A stretch of 64,000 bases of DNA from Tateyamaria sp947503385. GTDB taxonomy: Bacteria > Pseudomonadota > Alphaproteobacteria > Rhodobacterales > Rhodobacteraceae. Both the position numbers and the translations under genes were made by a program. Shown in pieces: positions 33,471 to 41,075 of this stretch. Below the pieces are notes generated by a model. It was not told the origin of the DNA. It did not search any database and saw nothing but the letters and a program-made list of their open reading frames with translations. Within the stretch, counting starts at the first letter, position 1. Every line of letters begins with the position of its first letter. The stretch spans positions 558,001 through 622,000 of the forward strand of contig NZ_JBNFZM010000001.1 in the NCBI RefSeq assembly GCF_051195235.1, read 5' to 3'.

Positions 33471-33496
33471 AGTCTGTAGACCAAAAGTCATCAGAT
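33471..33496 (+). promoter_or_regulatory. Putative C-box upstream of the XRE controller gene
   Basis: Two similar elements AGTC-TGT-AGAC and AGTC-ATC-AGAT are separated by four bases and end 15 bases before the XRE start. Tandem imperfect dyads at this position are typical operators for restriction-modification controller proteins. AAGTCATCA recurs at 35400-35408, just before the methyltransferase gene. Confidence 0.45.
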
Positions 33497-33511
33497 GCCT
33501 CAGATGGTACG

Positions 33512-33748
33512 ATGACTGAACTCTCCAAAAACATATCGCATTTACAAGAGGTTATTGCCGCCAATGTGCGCAAGCGTCGCCTCCGCATGGGATTGTCTCA
33601 AGAGGAGTTTGCCGACTTGTGCGGTTATCATCGCACCTACATCGGCTCAATCGAGCGCTCCGAACGCAATATCACCGTCTCGACCCTCGAAGCTCTGGCG
33701 AAACATCTGGGCGTTGAACCCGCTGACTTGTTGAGTGAAGATGGCTGA
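33512..33748 (+). CDS. XRE-family regulator, likely R-M controller (C) protein
   Basis: Small helix-turn-helix protein of 78 residues with the classical Xre/C-protein pattern: VRKRRLRMGLSQEEFADLCGYHRTYIGSIERSERNITVSTLEALAKHLGVEPADLL. C proteins of this size bind their own promoter and delay endonuclease expression when a plasmid or island enters a new host. Its stop overlaps the HNH gene start, so the two are coupled. The DNA here is visibly less GC-rich than the flanks. Confidence 0.8.
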   Translation: MTELSKNISHLQEVIAANVRKRRLRMGLSQEEFADLCGYHRTYIGSIERSERNITVSTLEALAKHLGVEPADLLSEDG

Positions 33749-34490
33749 CCTCGACAAGATTAAGCGCACCCCTCGTTCTGCAATCGACCTCGTGCTGCTG
33801 GCGCTTTGCGAAAGCGTCGATGCAAAGCGCGCCCGAACTGTGATCGACCATATCTTGGAACATGGCATTATCACCAATGAAGAGCTGAGCGAACTGTACG
33901 GGTACGATCACCCGCCCCGCGCAATCCGCGACGTGCGCGAAAACGGCATTCCTTTGATAACCCATAGCGTCACTAGCCCAAAGACTGGCCGCAGGATGGG
34001 TGCTTACACCTTCGATGACGTATCGAAGATCAAGCGGGGTCGGATAGGTGGCCGCAAGGCATTCTCAAAGAAATTCAAGCAAGAACTGATCGAAACGTAC
34101 GGCGCGAAAGATGCCTTCACGGGTGAGCCGCTAGACGAGCGATACTTGCAAATAGACCATCGCATTCCCTATGAAGTCATCGGCGATGCCAACGGAAACG
34201 CCTCGCTCGATCCAAAGGAATTCATGCTGCTCGATGCCTCCTCAAACCGGGCAAAAAGTTGGTCATGCGAACATTGCGATAATCTAATTGAGAAGCACAA
34301 TCCTGACATTTGCAGACGGTGCTTCTGGGCTTCACCAGAGAATTACAACCACATAGCCGAAACGCAATCACGCCGCGCTGAGGTGGTTTGGACTGGCGAA
34401 GAAACGCAGCACTTTGACAAGCTCAAGAGCGAAGCAGATGCGCTCTCAATCGAAGTGACGGCGCTTATCAAACGAAAGCTACGCGAATAG
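33741..34490 (+). CDS. HNH endonuclease, probable type II restriction enzyme
   Basis: The 249-residue product has an N-terminal helical, winged-helix-like region (about 10-70), a basic linker (GRIGGRKAFSKKFKQEL) and an HNH core: LQIDHRIPYE (His140) and LLDASSNRAKS (Asn169). A zinc pair follows, C176-x2-C179 and C191-x2-C194. Context argues for a restriction enzyme: a controller-type regulator upstream and an adenine methyltransferase downstream. Recognition site unknown. A GTG at 33735 is an alternative start. Its 3' end overlaps the convergent methyltransferase by 12 bases. Confidence 0.75.
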   Translation: MADLDKIKRTPRSAIDLVLLALCESVDAKRARTVIDHILEHGIITNEELSELYGYDHPPRAIRDVRENGIPLITHSVTSPKTGRRMGAYTFDDVSKIKRGRIGGRKAFSKKFKQELIETYGAKDAFTGEPLDERYLQIDHRIPYEVIGDANGNASLDPKEFMLLDASSNRAKSWSCEHCDNLIEKHNPDICRRCFWASPENYNHIAETQSRRAEVVWTGEETQHFDKLKSEADALSIEVTALIKRKLRE

Positions 34491-35381
34491 GCGTTCTTGC
34501 TGCGGGCGCTGCGGCATCCCCATGTCGAAAATCTCAAGATCACGCGAAACATATAGGCTTTCAACTGTCTCGGCTGTGCTCCCGTTCAAAGTCGCTTGTG
34601 ACGACCTGCCAGCGGCGATTTCCAGTAGATGCGCGTCGACGGTGCTAGGCAATGGCTTGCCATAGGTCTTATCCCCTGTGCGCCCGTCATAAGACAAGAC
34701 GTAGGGAACATGTCTGGCATCCAAGCGATGTAACGCCTTGATTAGAGTTTCCCGCTCTAGCTGCGCAGCATATCGCTTATCAGGGCCATAGGATGTGCCT
34801 TGATATGGCGGGTCCATGTAAACGAAATCGGACGGGAGAGCATCGGTTATGCAAGCCTCAAAGTCACCCCGATACAGCTCAACCCTTCCCTTCAAGAGCC
34901 TGCTGACAGCATGAACAGTGCGCGTCACCTTGTCGGGTTTCATACCCGTGCGGCGCTTGTCGGCGGACTGAGTGAAATGCCCGTGCTTGTTGAAGCGCAC
35001 GGCGTTCTTCACGCATCGGGCAACCAGGTAAAGGAGCTGAACAGGATCGGCCTCAGTGTTGTAGGCCGTGCGAACCTCGTTGAAATGACTGGGGTTGTCG
35101 AGCTGCGCGTGCCAAACCTCGCTATAGCGCTCTGACAACTCTGTCGGCCTTTCGATAATCATTTCCCAAAGGTCAATCAAAACACCAAAGCTATCACCAA
35201 TAACGAATCTTTCCGCTTGTCCATGTGTAGCGGCATAGATCGTGATCGCTGCCGAACCCGCAAATGGCTCATAAAGCGTCTCAATGCCCTTTGGGATAAG
35301 CTGGCAAATTCTAGGTGCAAGCGACCGCTTGCTGCCTTGATATGGAATGGGCTGGATAGATAACGGCTTCATGTTTTTCAT
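34479..35381 (-). CDS. D12-class DNA adenine N6-methyltransferase
   Basis: The 300-residue enzyme should methylate adenine in DNA and protect the host from the HNH enzyme. Motifs of the Dam/D12 class: PYQGSKRSLAPRI near 13-25 (target/AdoMet binding), YEPFAGSAAI (motif I, about 37-46) and FVYMDPPYQGTSY (motif IV, DPPY at 190-193). A conserved VRFNKHGHFT stretch near 128-137 is also typical. Start at 35381 has no strong ribosome site; a second ATG three codons on is possible. It is convergent with the endonuclease. Confidence 0.88.
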   Translation of the reverse strand: MKNMKPLSIQPIPYQGSKRSLAPRICQLIPKGIETLYEPFAGSAAITIYAATHGQAERFVIGDSFGVLIDLWEMIIERPTELSERYSEVWHAQLDNPSHFNEVRTAYNTEADPVQLLYLVARCVKNAVRFNKHGHFTQSADKRRTGMKPDKVTRTVHAVSRLLKGRVELYRGDFEACITDALPSDFVYMDPPYQGTSYGPDKRYAAQLERETLIKALHRLDARHVPYVLSYDGRTGDKTYGKPLPSTVDAHLLEIAAGRSSQATLNGSTAETVESLYVSRDLEIFDMGMPQRPQQERLFA

Positions 35382-35551
35382 GATGCAGCATGCTACTGCA
35401 AGTCATCATACAAGCCTACCGGTAAATATGCGTTACCAACAATATTTGCGAAGCAGTGTTTGGCGTAAAAGCCCGTGAACGTGTCAGTTCGAGCCTTGCC
35501 CGAACGCCTCGTTGGGCTGGCTCCAGACGCTGACGACCCGACACAGCGGCC

Positions 35552-36844
35552 CTAAACCACAACCTCCTCCGCCCGTTGCTCCCCCACCCCGAACACGCGC
35601 TTGTATCGGTCGATCTCGCCCGCGGGGCCCATCGCCTTGTTCGGGTTGTCGGAGAGTTTCACGGTGGGGCGGCCGTTGGCGGATATGGCTTTGCAGACGA
35701 GGGAGAAGGGGGCGAGGCGGTCGCCGGGGGTGAGGCCTTTGAAATCGTTGGTGAGCATGGTGCCCCAGCCGAAGCTGACTTTGACCCGGCCCGCGAACTG
35801 GCCGTGTAATTCGGCGATTTTGGCGGCGTCCAGACCGTCGGAGAAGATGATGAGTTTGGTCAGGGGGTCTTCGCCGCGGTCCTGCCACCAGCGGATGGCG
35901 ACTTCGGCAGCCGTGGCAGGATCGCCGCTGTCGATGCGGATGCCCGTCCAACCCGCGAGCCAATCGGGGGCGTTGGCCAAGAACCCTTCGGTCCCATAGG
36001 TGTCGGGCAGGATGATGCGGAGGTTGCCGTCATGCTCTTCGTGCCAATCGCTCAGCACGTCGTAGGGGGCCTGCGCCAGCGCGGCGTCGGTTTCGGCCAA
36101 AGCCGAATAGACCATGGGCAGTTCGTGGGCGTTGGTGCCGATGGCCTCGACATCGCGGTTCTTGGCGATGAGGCAATTGGAGGTCCCAACGAAGCTGTCG
36201 CCCAGCCCCTCGCCCATGGCCTGTACGCACCAGTCCTGCCAGAGAAAGCTGTGGCGGCGGCGGGTGCCGAAATCGGCCACGCGCAGGCCGTCGAGGCGTT
36301 TGAGCTGTTCGATTTTCTCCCAGAGTTTGGTCATGGCGCGGGCGTAGAGGACCTGAATTTCGAACCGGCCCATCTGGTTAAGCACCGCGCGGCCCCGCAG
36401 TTCCATGAGCACGGAGAGGGCGGGGATTTCCCAGAGCATCACCTCGGGCCAGGACCCTTCGAAGGTCAGTTCGTATTGGTCGCCGATGCGTTCAAGGTGG
36501 TAGGCGGGCAGGCGCAGGTCTTCGAACCAGTCCATGAATTCGGGCGTGAACATCTGGCGTTTGCCGTAGAAGGTGTTGCCGCGCATCCATGTGCTTTCGC
36601 CGCGTTTGAGCGAGAGGGAGCGGATGTGGTCAAGCTGCTCGCGCAGTTCGCCTTCGTCGATGAGGTTGGCGAGCGGGATATGGGTGGAGCGGTTGATGAG
36701 GGAGAAGGTGACTTGGGTGTCGGGTTTGTTGCGGAACACGGACTGGCACATGAGCAGTTTGTAGAAGTCGGTGTCGATGAGGGAGCGGACGATCGGGTCG
36801 ATCTTCCATTTGTGGTTCCAGACGCGGGTGGCGATATCGACCAT
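35552..36844 (-). CDS. pncB: Nicotinate phosphoribosyltransferase PncB
   Basis: Converts nicotinate and PRPP to nicotinate mononucleotide in NAD salvage. The 430-residue protein has the family start DFYKLLMCQSVF, RVADFGTRRRHSF (with the catalytic-loop His), GTSNCLIAKNRDVEAIGTNAHELPM, GIRIDSGDPA and the C-terminal VSFGWGTMLTNDF. AAGGA precedes the ATG. pncA lies about 100 bases upstream on the same strand, so the two form an operon with pncA first. Confidence 0.95.
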   Translation of the reverse strand: MVDIATRVWNHKWKIDPIVRSLIDTDFYKLLMCQSVFRNKPDTQVTFSLINRSTHIPLANLIDEGELREQLDHIRSLSLKRGESTWMRGNTFYGKRQMFTPEFMDWFEDLRLPAYHLERIGDQYELTFEGSWPEVMLWEIPALSVLMELRGRAVLNQMGRFEIQVLYARAMTKLWEKIEQLKRLDGLRVADFGTRRRHSFLWQDWCVQAMGEGLGDSFVGTSNCLIAKNRDVEAIGTNAHELPMVYSALAETDAALAQAPYDVLSDWHEEHDGNLRIILPDTYGTEGFLANAPDWLAGWTGIRIDSGDPATAAEVAIRWWQDRGEDPLTKLIIFSDGLDAAKIAELHGQFAGRVKVSFGWGTMLTNDFKGLTPGDRLAPFSLVCKAISANGRPTVKLSDNPNKAMGPAGEIDRYKRVFGVGEQRAEEVVV

Positions 36845-36948
36845 GGTGGTGTCCTTGCGTTTGGGCGTTTGTGCCAGAGGTTGCGCGCTATTCCAAGCGG
36901 TGCGGGTACACCTGTGGTGGCAGGGGATGTGTCGCGGTTTGGGGGCGG

Positions 36949-37545
36949 TCAGGTCAGCGTGACGCCTGCGGCTTGCATCCCGCTTTGGGCGGCGGCGAGG
37001 GATCCGTCGAGGTCGATGGCACGGCAGAGGTCGCTGCGCACGGTGGTCGCATAGCCCAGCCGTGCGGCGTCGGTCGCGGAGAAGTTTACGCAGAAGTCAG
37101 TGGCGAGGCCCACGAGGGTCAGCGTGGTGATGCCGCGGCTGCGCAGGTAGCCGTCGAGCCCGGTGGGCGTGGTCTGGTCGTTTTCGAAGAAGGCGGAGTA
37201 GCTGTCGATGCCTGTGCGGAACCCTTTGCGGACGATCATCTGGGCGCGGGTGGTGTCGAGCTTTGGGTGAAAGGCGGCACCGGCGCTGCCCTGCACGCAG
37301 TGGTCGGGCCAGAGGACCTGCGGCCCATAGGCCATGTCGATCACGTCGTAGGGCGATTTGCCCGCGTGGCTGGACGCGAAGGAGGAGTGGCCCGCCGGGT
37401 GCCAGTCCTGGGTCAGCACCACGGTGTCCGTTTCGGCCATGAGAGCGTTGATGCCTGCCACGATCGCATCCCCGCCGGGCACGGCGAGGGCGCCGCCGGG
37501 GCAGAAGTCGTTCTGGACATCGATGACGATCAGGGCGTGGGACAT
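36949..37545 (-). CDS. pncA: Nicotinamidase PncA
   Basis: Hydrolyses nicotinamide to nicotinate, the substrate of the next gene, pncB. The 198-residue isochorismatase-fold protein shows the catalytic Asp in VIDVQNDFCPGGALAV, the metal ligands TQDWHPAGHSSFAS, WPDHCVQGSAGAAFH, a KGF segment with lysine, and the nucleophile Cys in LVGLATDFCVNFSA. The start at 37545 has GGAG nine bases upstream; the open frame runs on upstream but without family match. Confidence 0.95.
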   Translation of the reverse strand: MSHALIVIDVQNDFCPGGALAVPGGDAIVAGINALMAETDTVVLTQDWHPAGHSSFASSHAGKSPYDVIDMAYGPQVLWPDHCVQGSAGAAFHPKLDTTRAQMIVRKGFRTGIDSYSAFFENDQTTPTGLDGYLRSRGITTLTLVGLATDFCVNFSATDAARLGYATTVRSDLCRAIDLDGSLAAAQSGMQAAGVTLT

Positions 37546-37668
37546 GGGGGCGCTCCGGTTATGTGCGGGGTGCAGGGTACGCGCGCGCTGCGGCAAGGTG
37601 AAGGGCCGGGCGTTTGGAAGGTGAGCGGTTTTGTGCGATAATTCGGGCGGAGAATGGGGCGGTGCATC

Positions 37669-38097
37669 ATGGAAAAGCCCGATATCACCGGCTGCGCCCT
37701 GCGCGAAACAGCGTGGGTCTTTGACCTCTACGATTGCCCGGACGGCGCGGTGCTGTACCGATCCGAAGGGATGGGCGTGACGTGGACGGAACCGATGTTC
37801 ATGTGGCAGATGCTGCTGTGGGTCGGTGCGGTTGTCCTGACCCTTTGGATCATGCGGATCATCTGGGAGGGTGCGTTGTGGGACAGCCGCTTGTGGTTTC
37901 AGGCCGTCACCCTGTTGCTGGGCACGCCGATGGTTCTGCTGGTCACGTTGTGGTTCATGAACGCGCCCTACCGCCTTGCACGCCACGGGCTGCTGTTGAG
38001 CCACGGCGAATCCGTGGGCGTGACGTTGGCCATCTGGTCGATGGTCATGGGCTGGCTGTTCTTCAAGGCGTCCCAACGGTCGGGCGGCGGAGGTTGA
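37669..38097 (+). CDS. Hypothetical membrane protein
   Basis: No family recognised. The 142-residue product has a polar N-terminal part of about 45 residues (EKPDITGCALRETAWVFDLYDCPDGAVLYRSEG) followed by three membrane segments (MLLWVGAVVLTLWIMRI; FQAVTLLLGTPMVLLVTLWF; TLAIWSMVMGWLFF) and a short Gly-rich tail. ATG at 37654 in the same frame is an alternative start. It is divergent from pncA and 22 bases before trhO, so it may share that transcript. Confidence 0.6.
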   Translation: MEKPDITGCALRETAWVFDLYDCPDGAVLYRSEGMGVTWTEPMFMWQMLLWVGAVVLTLWIMRIIWEGALWDSRLWFQAVTLLLGTPMVLLVTLWFMNAPYRLARHGLLLSHGESVGVTLAIWSMVMGWLFFKASQRSGGGG

Positions 38098-38119
38098 AGC
38101 GCGTCGCAAGGAGGCGTAT

Positions 38120-39052
38120 TTGCCGCCCATGTACACGATTGCCGCCCTGTATCACTTTACCCGCTTTGCCGATCCTGCCGCCCTGAAGGGGCCGCTGGCG
38201 GCCACCTGCTGTGGCCATGACGTCAAGGGCACGCTGTTGTTGGCACCCGAGGGGATCAACGGCACCATCGCCGGACCGCGTGCGGGCATTGACGCAGTGC
38301 TGGCGCATATCCGCGCCCTGCCCGGCTGCGCCGATCTGGAGTGGAAGGAAAGCACCAGTCCCACCCCGCCGTTTGGCAAGATGAAAGTGCGGCTGAAACG
38401 CGAGATCGTCACCATGGGCCAGCCCGATGTGGATCCCGCCGCGCGCACGGGTCATTACGTGGATGCGCAGGACTGGAACGACCTGATCACCCGCGACGAC
38501 GTGGCCGTGATCGACACGCGCAACGATTACGAGGTGGCTATCGGCACGTTTGACGGCGCGGTCGACCCGCAAACCCAGAGCTTTGGCGCGTTCCCTGCAT
38601 GGTGGGAAGAGAACAAACACCGGTTCCATAACAAGAAAATCGCAATGTTCTGCACCGGGGGCATCCGCTGCGAGAAATCCACGAACTACCTGTTGGGGCA
38701 AGGGGTCGAGGATGTCTATCACCTCAAGGGTGGCATCCTGAAATACCTCGAAGAGGTGCCAGCGGCGCGCAGCACGTGGCAGGGCGAATGCTTTGTCTTT
38801 GACGGGCGTGTCAGCGTGGGTCACGGGCTGAAGGTTGGCCCGCATGTGCTGTGTCATGCCTGCCGCCGTCCGATCCTGCCCGCCGACCGCGACCGGCCTG
38901 AATTTGAGGACGGCGTAAGCTGTCATCACTGCGTCGAGGAAACCAGCGATGACGACAAGGCCCGGTTTCGCGAACGCCAGAAACAGGTGCGGCTGGCCCG
39001 CGCGCGTGGCGAAGACCACCTGACGGGCCGTATGGTACCGGGCAAGGGCTAG
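38120..39052 (+). CDS. trhO: tRNA uridine 5-hydroxylation protein TrhO (rhodanese)
   Basis: Oxygen-dependent hydroxylation of uridine 34 in tRNA is the known role of this family. The 310-residue protein has an N-terminal acylphosphatase-like domain (LLAPEGINGTIAGP), a rhodanese domain with the active Cys in FCTGGIRCEKSTNYLLGQG, and a C-terminal part with two Cys pairs (CHACRRP; CHHC). A strong AAGGAGG lies five bases before a TTG at 38120 and 14 before the ATG at 38129; spacing favours TTG, but the ATG cannot be excluded. Confidence 0.9.
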   Translation: MPPMYTIAALYHFTRFADPAALKGPLAATCCGHDVKGTLLLAPEGINGTIAGPRAGIDAVLAHIRALPGCADLEWKESTSPTPPFGKMKVRLKREIVTMGQPDVDPAARTGHYVDAQDWNDLITRDDVAVIDTRNDYEVAIGTFDGAVDPQTQSFGAFPAWWEENKHRFHNKKIAMFCTGGIRCEKSTNYLLGQGVEDVYHLKGGILKYLEEVPAARSTWQGECFVFDGRVSVGHGLKVGPHVLCHACRRPILPADRDRPEFEDGVSCHHCVEETSDDDKARFRERQKQVRLARARGEDHLTGRMVPGKG

Positions 39053-39119
39053 GCCCGCCCAAAACGCGGGGGCTGCCTGCCCACCGCACGCAGTCGAGCA
39101 ACGATCCCGGAGGTCTGGT

Positions 39120-40055
39120 GTGGCAAAACTGAGCGTGTTGATCGGATGTGTGATGCTGTGGTGCGGCACCGCCTTGGCTGACACAAGTTTTGATCACGAG
39201 GCCGTCGTGACAGGTGTCACGGGCGACCGGGCGACCTGCCCGGATGCGCCGGGCCACCTGTGGGTCGTCGTTCATGGTGAGGGGGACTGCATCCGCTATT
39301 ACGGATCCATGCTGGATGTCGGTGCGCAGACTGTCTTTGTCTCCATCCACGGTGATTTGCCGGTGACGGGGGAGAACGCCAAAACGCGCCTGCCGAGGCT
39401 TTACAGAAAATGGGACAGCCCGGCCAAGATGGCCGCCCGCGCGGATGGTCAGCGGGCAGAGGCGGGCATTGACGGGCCGTTTGTCTTTGTCGCGCGGCCG
39501 GGCCTGTTCGGATCAACTGGCTTTCATACCGAACGCCGTGGCCAACGCGAGGTCGATCTAATGAACCGCGCGCTGGACCTGCTGAAGCAAAGGTATGGCA
39601 TCACGCAATTTCACCTGTCGGGGCAATCGGGCGGCGGTCACATCGTTGCATCGGTTTTGCCCCTGCGCAGGGATGTCGGCTGTGCGGTGACAAGTGCGGG
39701 CATTGTGTCGGTTGCCCAGCGCGCCATGATCCAAACCGGAACCCGCGACATTGCGGGCGGGCATCCCTATCACGACCCGGTGGATCATGTGGACGGCTTA
39801 CCCGGCGCGCCGCTGCGCCTGCTGGTGATTGCCGACCCGGAGGATGCTGTTTCGCCTTTTGCGGCGCAGGAACATTATGTTGGTGCGGCCCAAAAGGCGG
39901 GTGCGGACGTGTCCCTGTTGACCGCAAAGGGCACGGGTGCGCGGCGACATAGCCTTGGGACAGCGGGGCGTGTGGCGATGCGGCTTTGTGCCGAAGGCGC
40001 ATCGGTGCCCGAGATACAGAGCGGCATCCACCGGTTGACCGGGATGCCCGGCTAG
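39120..40055 (+). CDS. Exported alpha/beta hydrolase
   Basis: The 311-residue product starts at GTG (GGAGGT upstream) with a signal peptide (MAKLSVLIGCVMLWCGTALAD). It has an alpha/beta-hydrolase pattern: VVVHGEGDC, nucleophile elbow HLSGQSGGGHIVAS (Ser in GQSGG), and a late VIADPEDAVSPF with a likely catalytic Asp and a GARRHSLG His region. Four cysteines may form disulfides in the periplasm. Substrate unknown. It sits alone between trhO and the flagellar locus. Confidence 0.7.
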   Translation: MAKLSVLIGCVMLWCGTALADTSFDHEAVVTGVTGDRATCPDAPGHLWVVVHGEGDCIRYYGSMLDVGAQTVFVSIHGDLPVTGENAKTRLPRLYRKWDSPAKMAARADGQRAEAGIDGPFVFVARPGLFGSTGFHTERRGQREVDLMNRALDLLKQRYGITQFHLSGQSGGGHIVASVLPLRRDVGCAVTSAGIVSVAQRAMIQTGTRDIAGGHPYHDPVDHVDGLPGAPLRLLVIADPEDAVSPFAAQEHYVGAAQKAGADVSLLTAKGTGARRHSLGTAGRVAMRLCAEGASVPEIQSGIHRLTGMPG

Positions 40056-40086
40056 GCCGGTAATGATATACGGACAATTCGAGGTG

Positions 40087-40102
40087 TTAAGCCTGCTGTA
40101 AC
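40087..40102 (+). promoter_or_regulatory. CtrA-like site upstream of motB
   Basis: TTAA-GCCTGCT-GTAAC, close to the CtrA consensus TTAA-N7-TTAAC with one mismatch in the second half. Confidence 0.45.
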
Positions 40103-40148
40103 GGGCCGCGTGATACCGATGGTTTCGGGTGAAAAGAGGTCCGGGATC

Positions 40149-40988
40149 ATGAGTGCGCAAACCAACGCACAGCCAATCATTATCAAACGCAAGAAGGTGT
40201 CCGGCGGTGACGGGCACCATGGTGGCGCTTGGAAAGTGGCCTACGCGGATTTCGTGACGGCGATGATGGCGTTTTTCATGCTGATGTGGTTGCTGAACGC
40301 GACAACAGAAAAACAGCGCAAGGGCATTGCCGATTACTTTTCCCCGACGATTCCGATCAACCGGATTTCCGGCGGCGGGGATGGCAGTTTTGGCGGGGAC
40401 AGCGTGTTTTCCGAAGAAACCCTGCCGCAGAACGGCACCGGCGCAACCAATGCACGACCCACGGAGGGGCGTCAGGCCCGTGGCGAAATGGGCGGCAGCG
40501 CAGAAGGGGATGCAACCGCCGCGCAGGACAGCACATTTGAATCGCTGGAGGCCGCGTTGTTGGGTCAGGGTGGCGAATCCAAGGTGATGGACAATGAATA
40601 CCAGCACATCGTGACCCGTATCACGGATGAGGGGCTGGTGATCGAGGTGTTTTCCCTGCCCGATGCTCCGCTGTTCGATCCGGTGACGGATCGCCCGACC
40701 GACTTGCTGCGGTCGCTTGCCGCGCTGATCGTGGACACCGCGCAGACGGTCACGAACGGCGTCGCCATCGGAGGCCATGTGGAGGCGCAGCCTATCGTTT
40801 TGGCCGACAATACAGTGTGGGCGCGGTCGATGGATCATGCCACGGTGATGCGCAGGCTGATGGAAGGTGCAGGGCTGGAGCCGGACCGGGTCGAACGCGT
40901 GACAGGCCATGCCGACCGCGAACCATCCGCGCGCAATCCCATGGCAATCCGGAACAATCGGTTAGAGATTGTCTTGCTCCGAGAATAG
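40149..40988 (+). CDS. motB: Flagellar motor stator protein MotB
   Basis: Stator subunit that anchors the proton channel to peptidoglycan. The 279-residue protein has one N-terminal membrane segment with the essential Asp (Asp34 in WKVAYADFVTAMMAFFMLMWLLN), a Gly/Ser-rich plug and linker, and a C-terminal OmpA-like domain (FSLPDAPLFDP; VERVTGHADREPSARNPMAIRNNRLEIVLLRE). Start at 40149 is preferred to the in-frame ATG at 40110 on family length. motA is encoded about 10 kb further on. Confidence 0.93.
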   Translation: MSAQTNAQPIIIKRKKVSGGDGHHGGAWKVAYADFVTAMMAFFMLMWLLNATTEKQRKGIADYFSPTIPINRISGGGDGSFGGDSVFSEETLPQNGTGATNARPTEGRQARGEMGGSAEGDATAAQDSTFESLEAALLGQGGESKVMDNEYQHIVTRITDEGLVIEVFSLPDAPLFDPVTDRPTDLLRSLAALIVDTAQTVTNGVAIGGHVEAQPIVLADNTVWARSMDHATVMRRLMEGAGLEPDRVERVTGHADREPSARNPMAIRNNRLEIVLLRE

Positions 40989-41003
40989 GCTGCATTTTAT
41001 CTG

Positions 41004-41018
41004 TTAGGCCGGTCTTAA
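41004..41018 (+). promoter_or_regulatory. CtrA-like site upstream of flgE
   Basis: TTAG-GCCGGTC-TTAA, one mismatch from TTAA-N7-TTAA, 58 bases before the flgE start. Confidence 0.5.
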
Positions 41019-41075
41019 GGACGGCACGCCTATCTGTTCGATCAAAGCAGGTCGATACAGCAGAAAGGCGTATCC

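Noticed and set aside
34479..35381. Methyltransferase as the cell-cycle enzyme CcrM
   Set aside because: It has the D12/Dam motif order with DPPY, while CcrM is a beta-class enzyme with a different layout; location in an island also argues against it.
33075..35551. tRNA or integrase marking the island as a prophage or ICE
   Set aside because: No tRNA, integrase or phage gene was found on either side.
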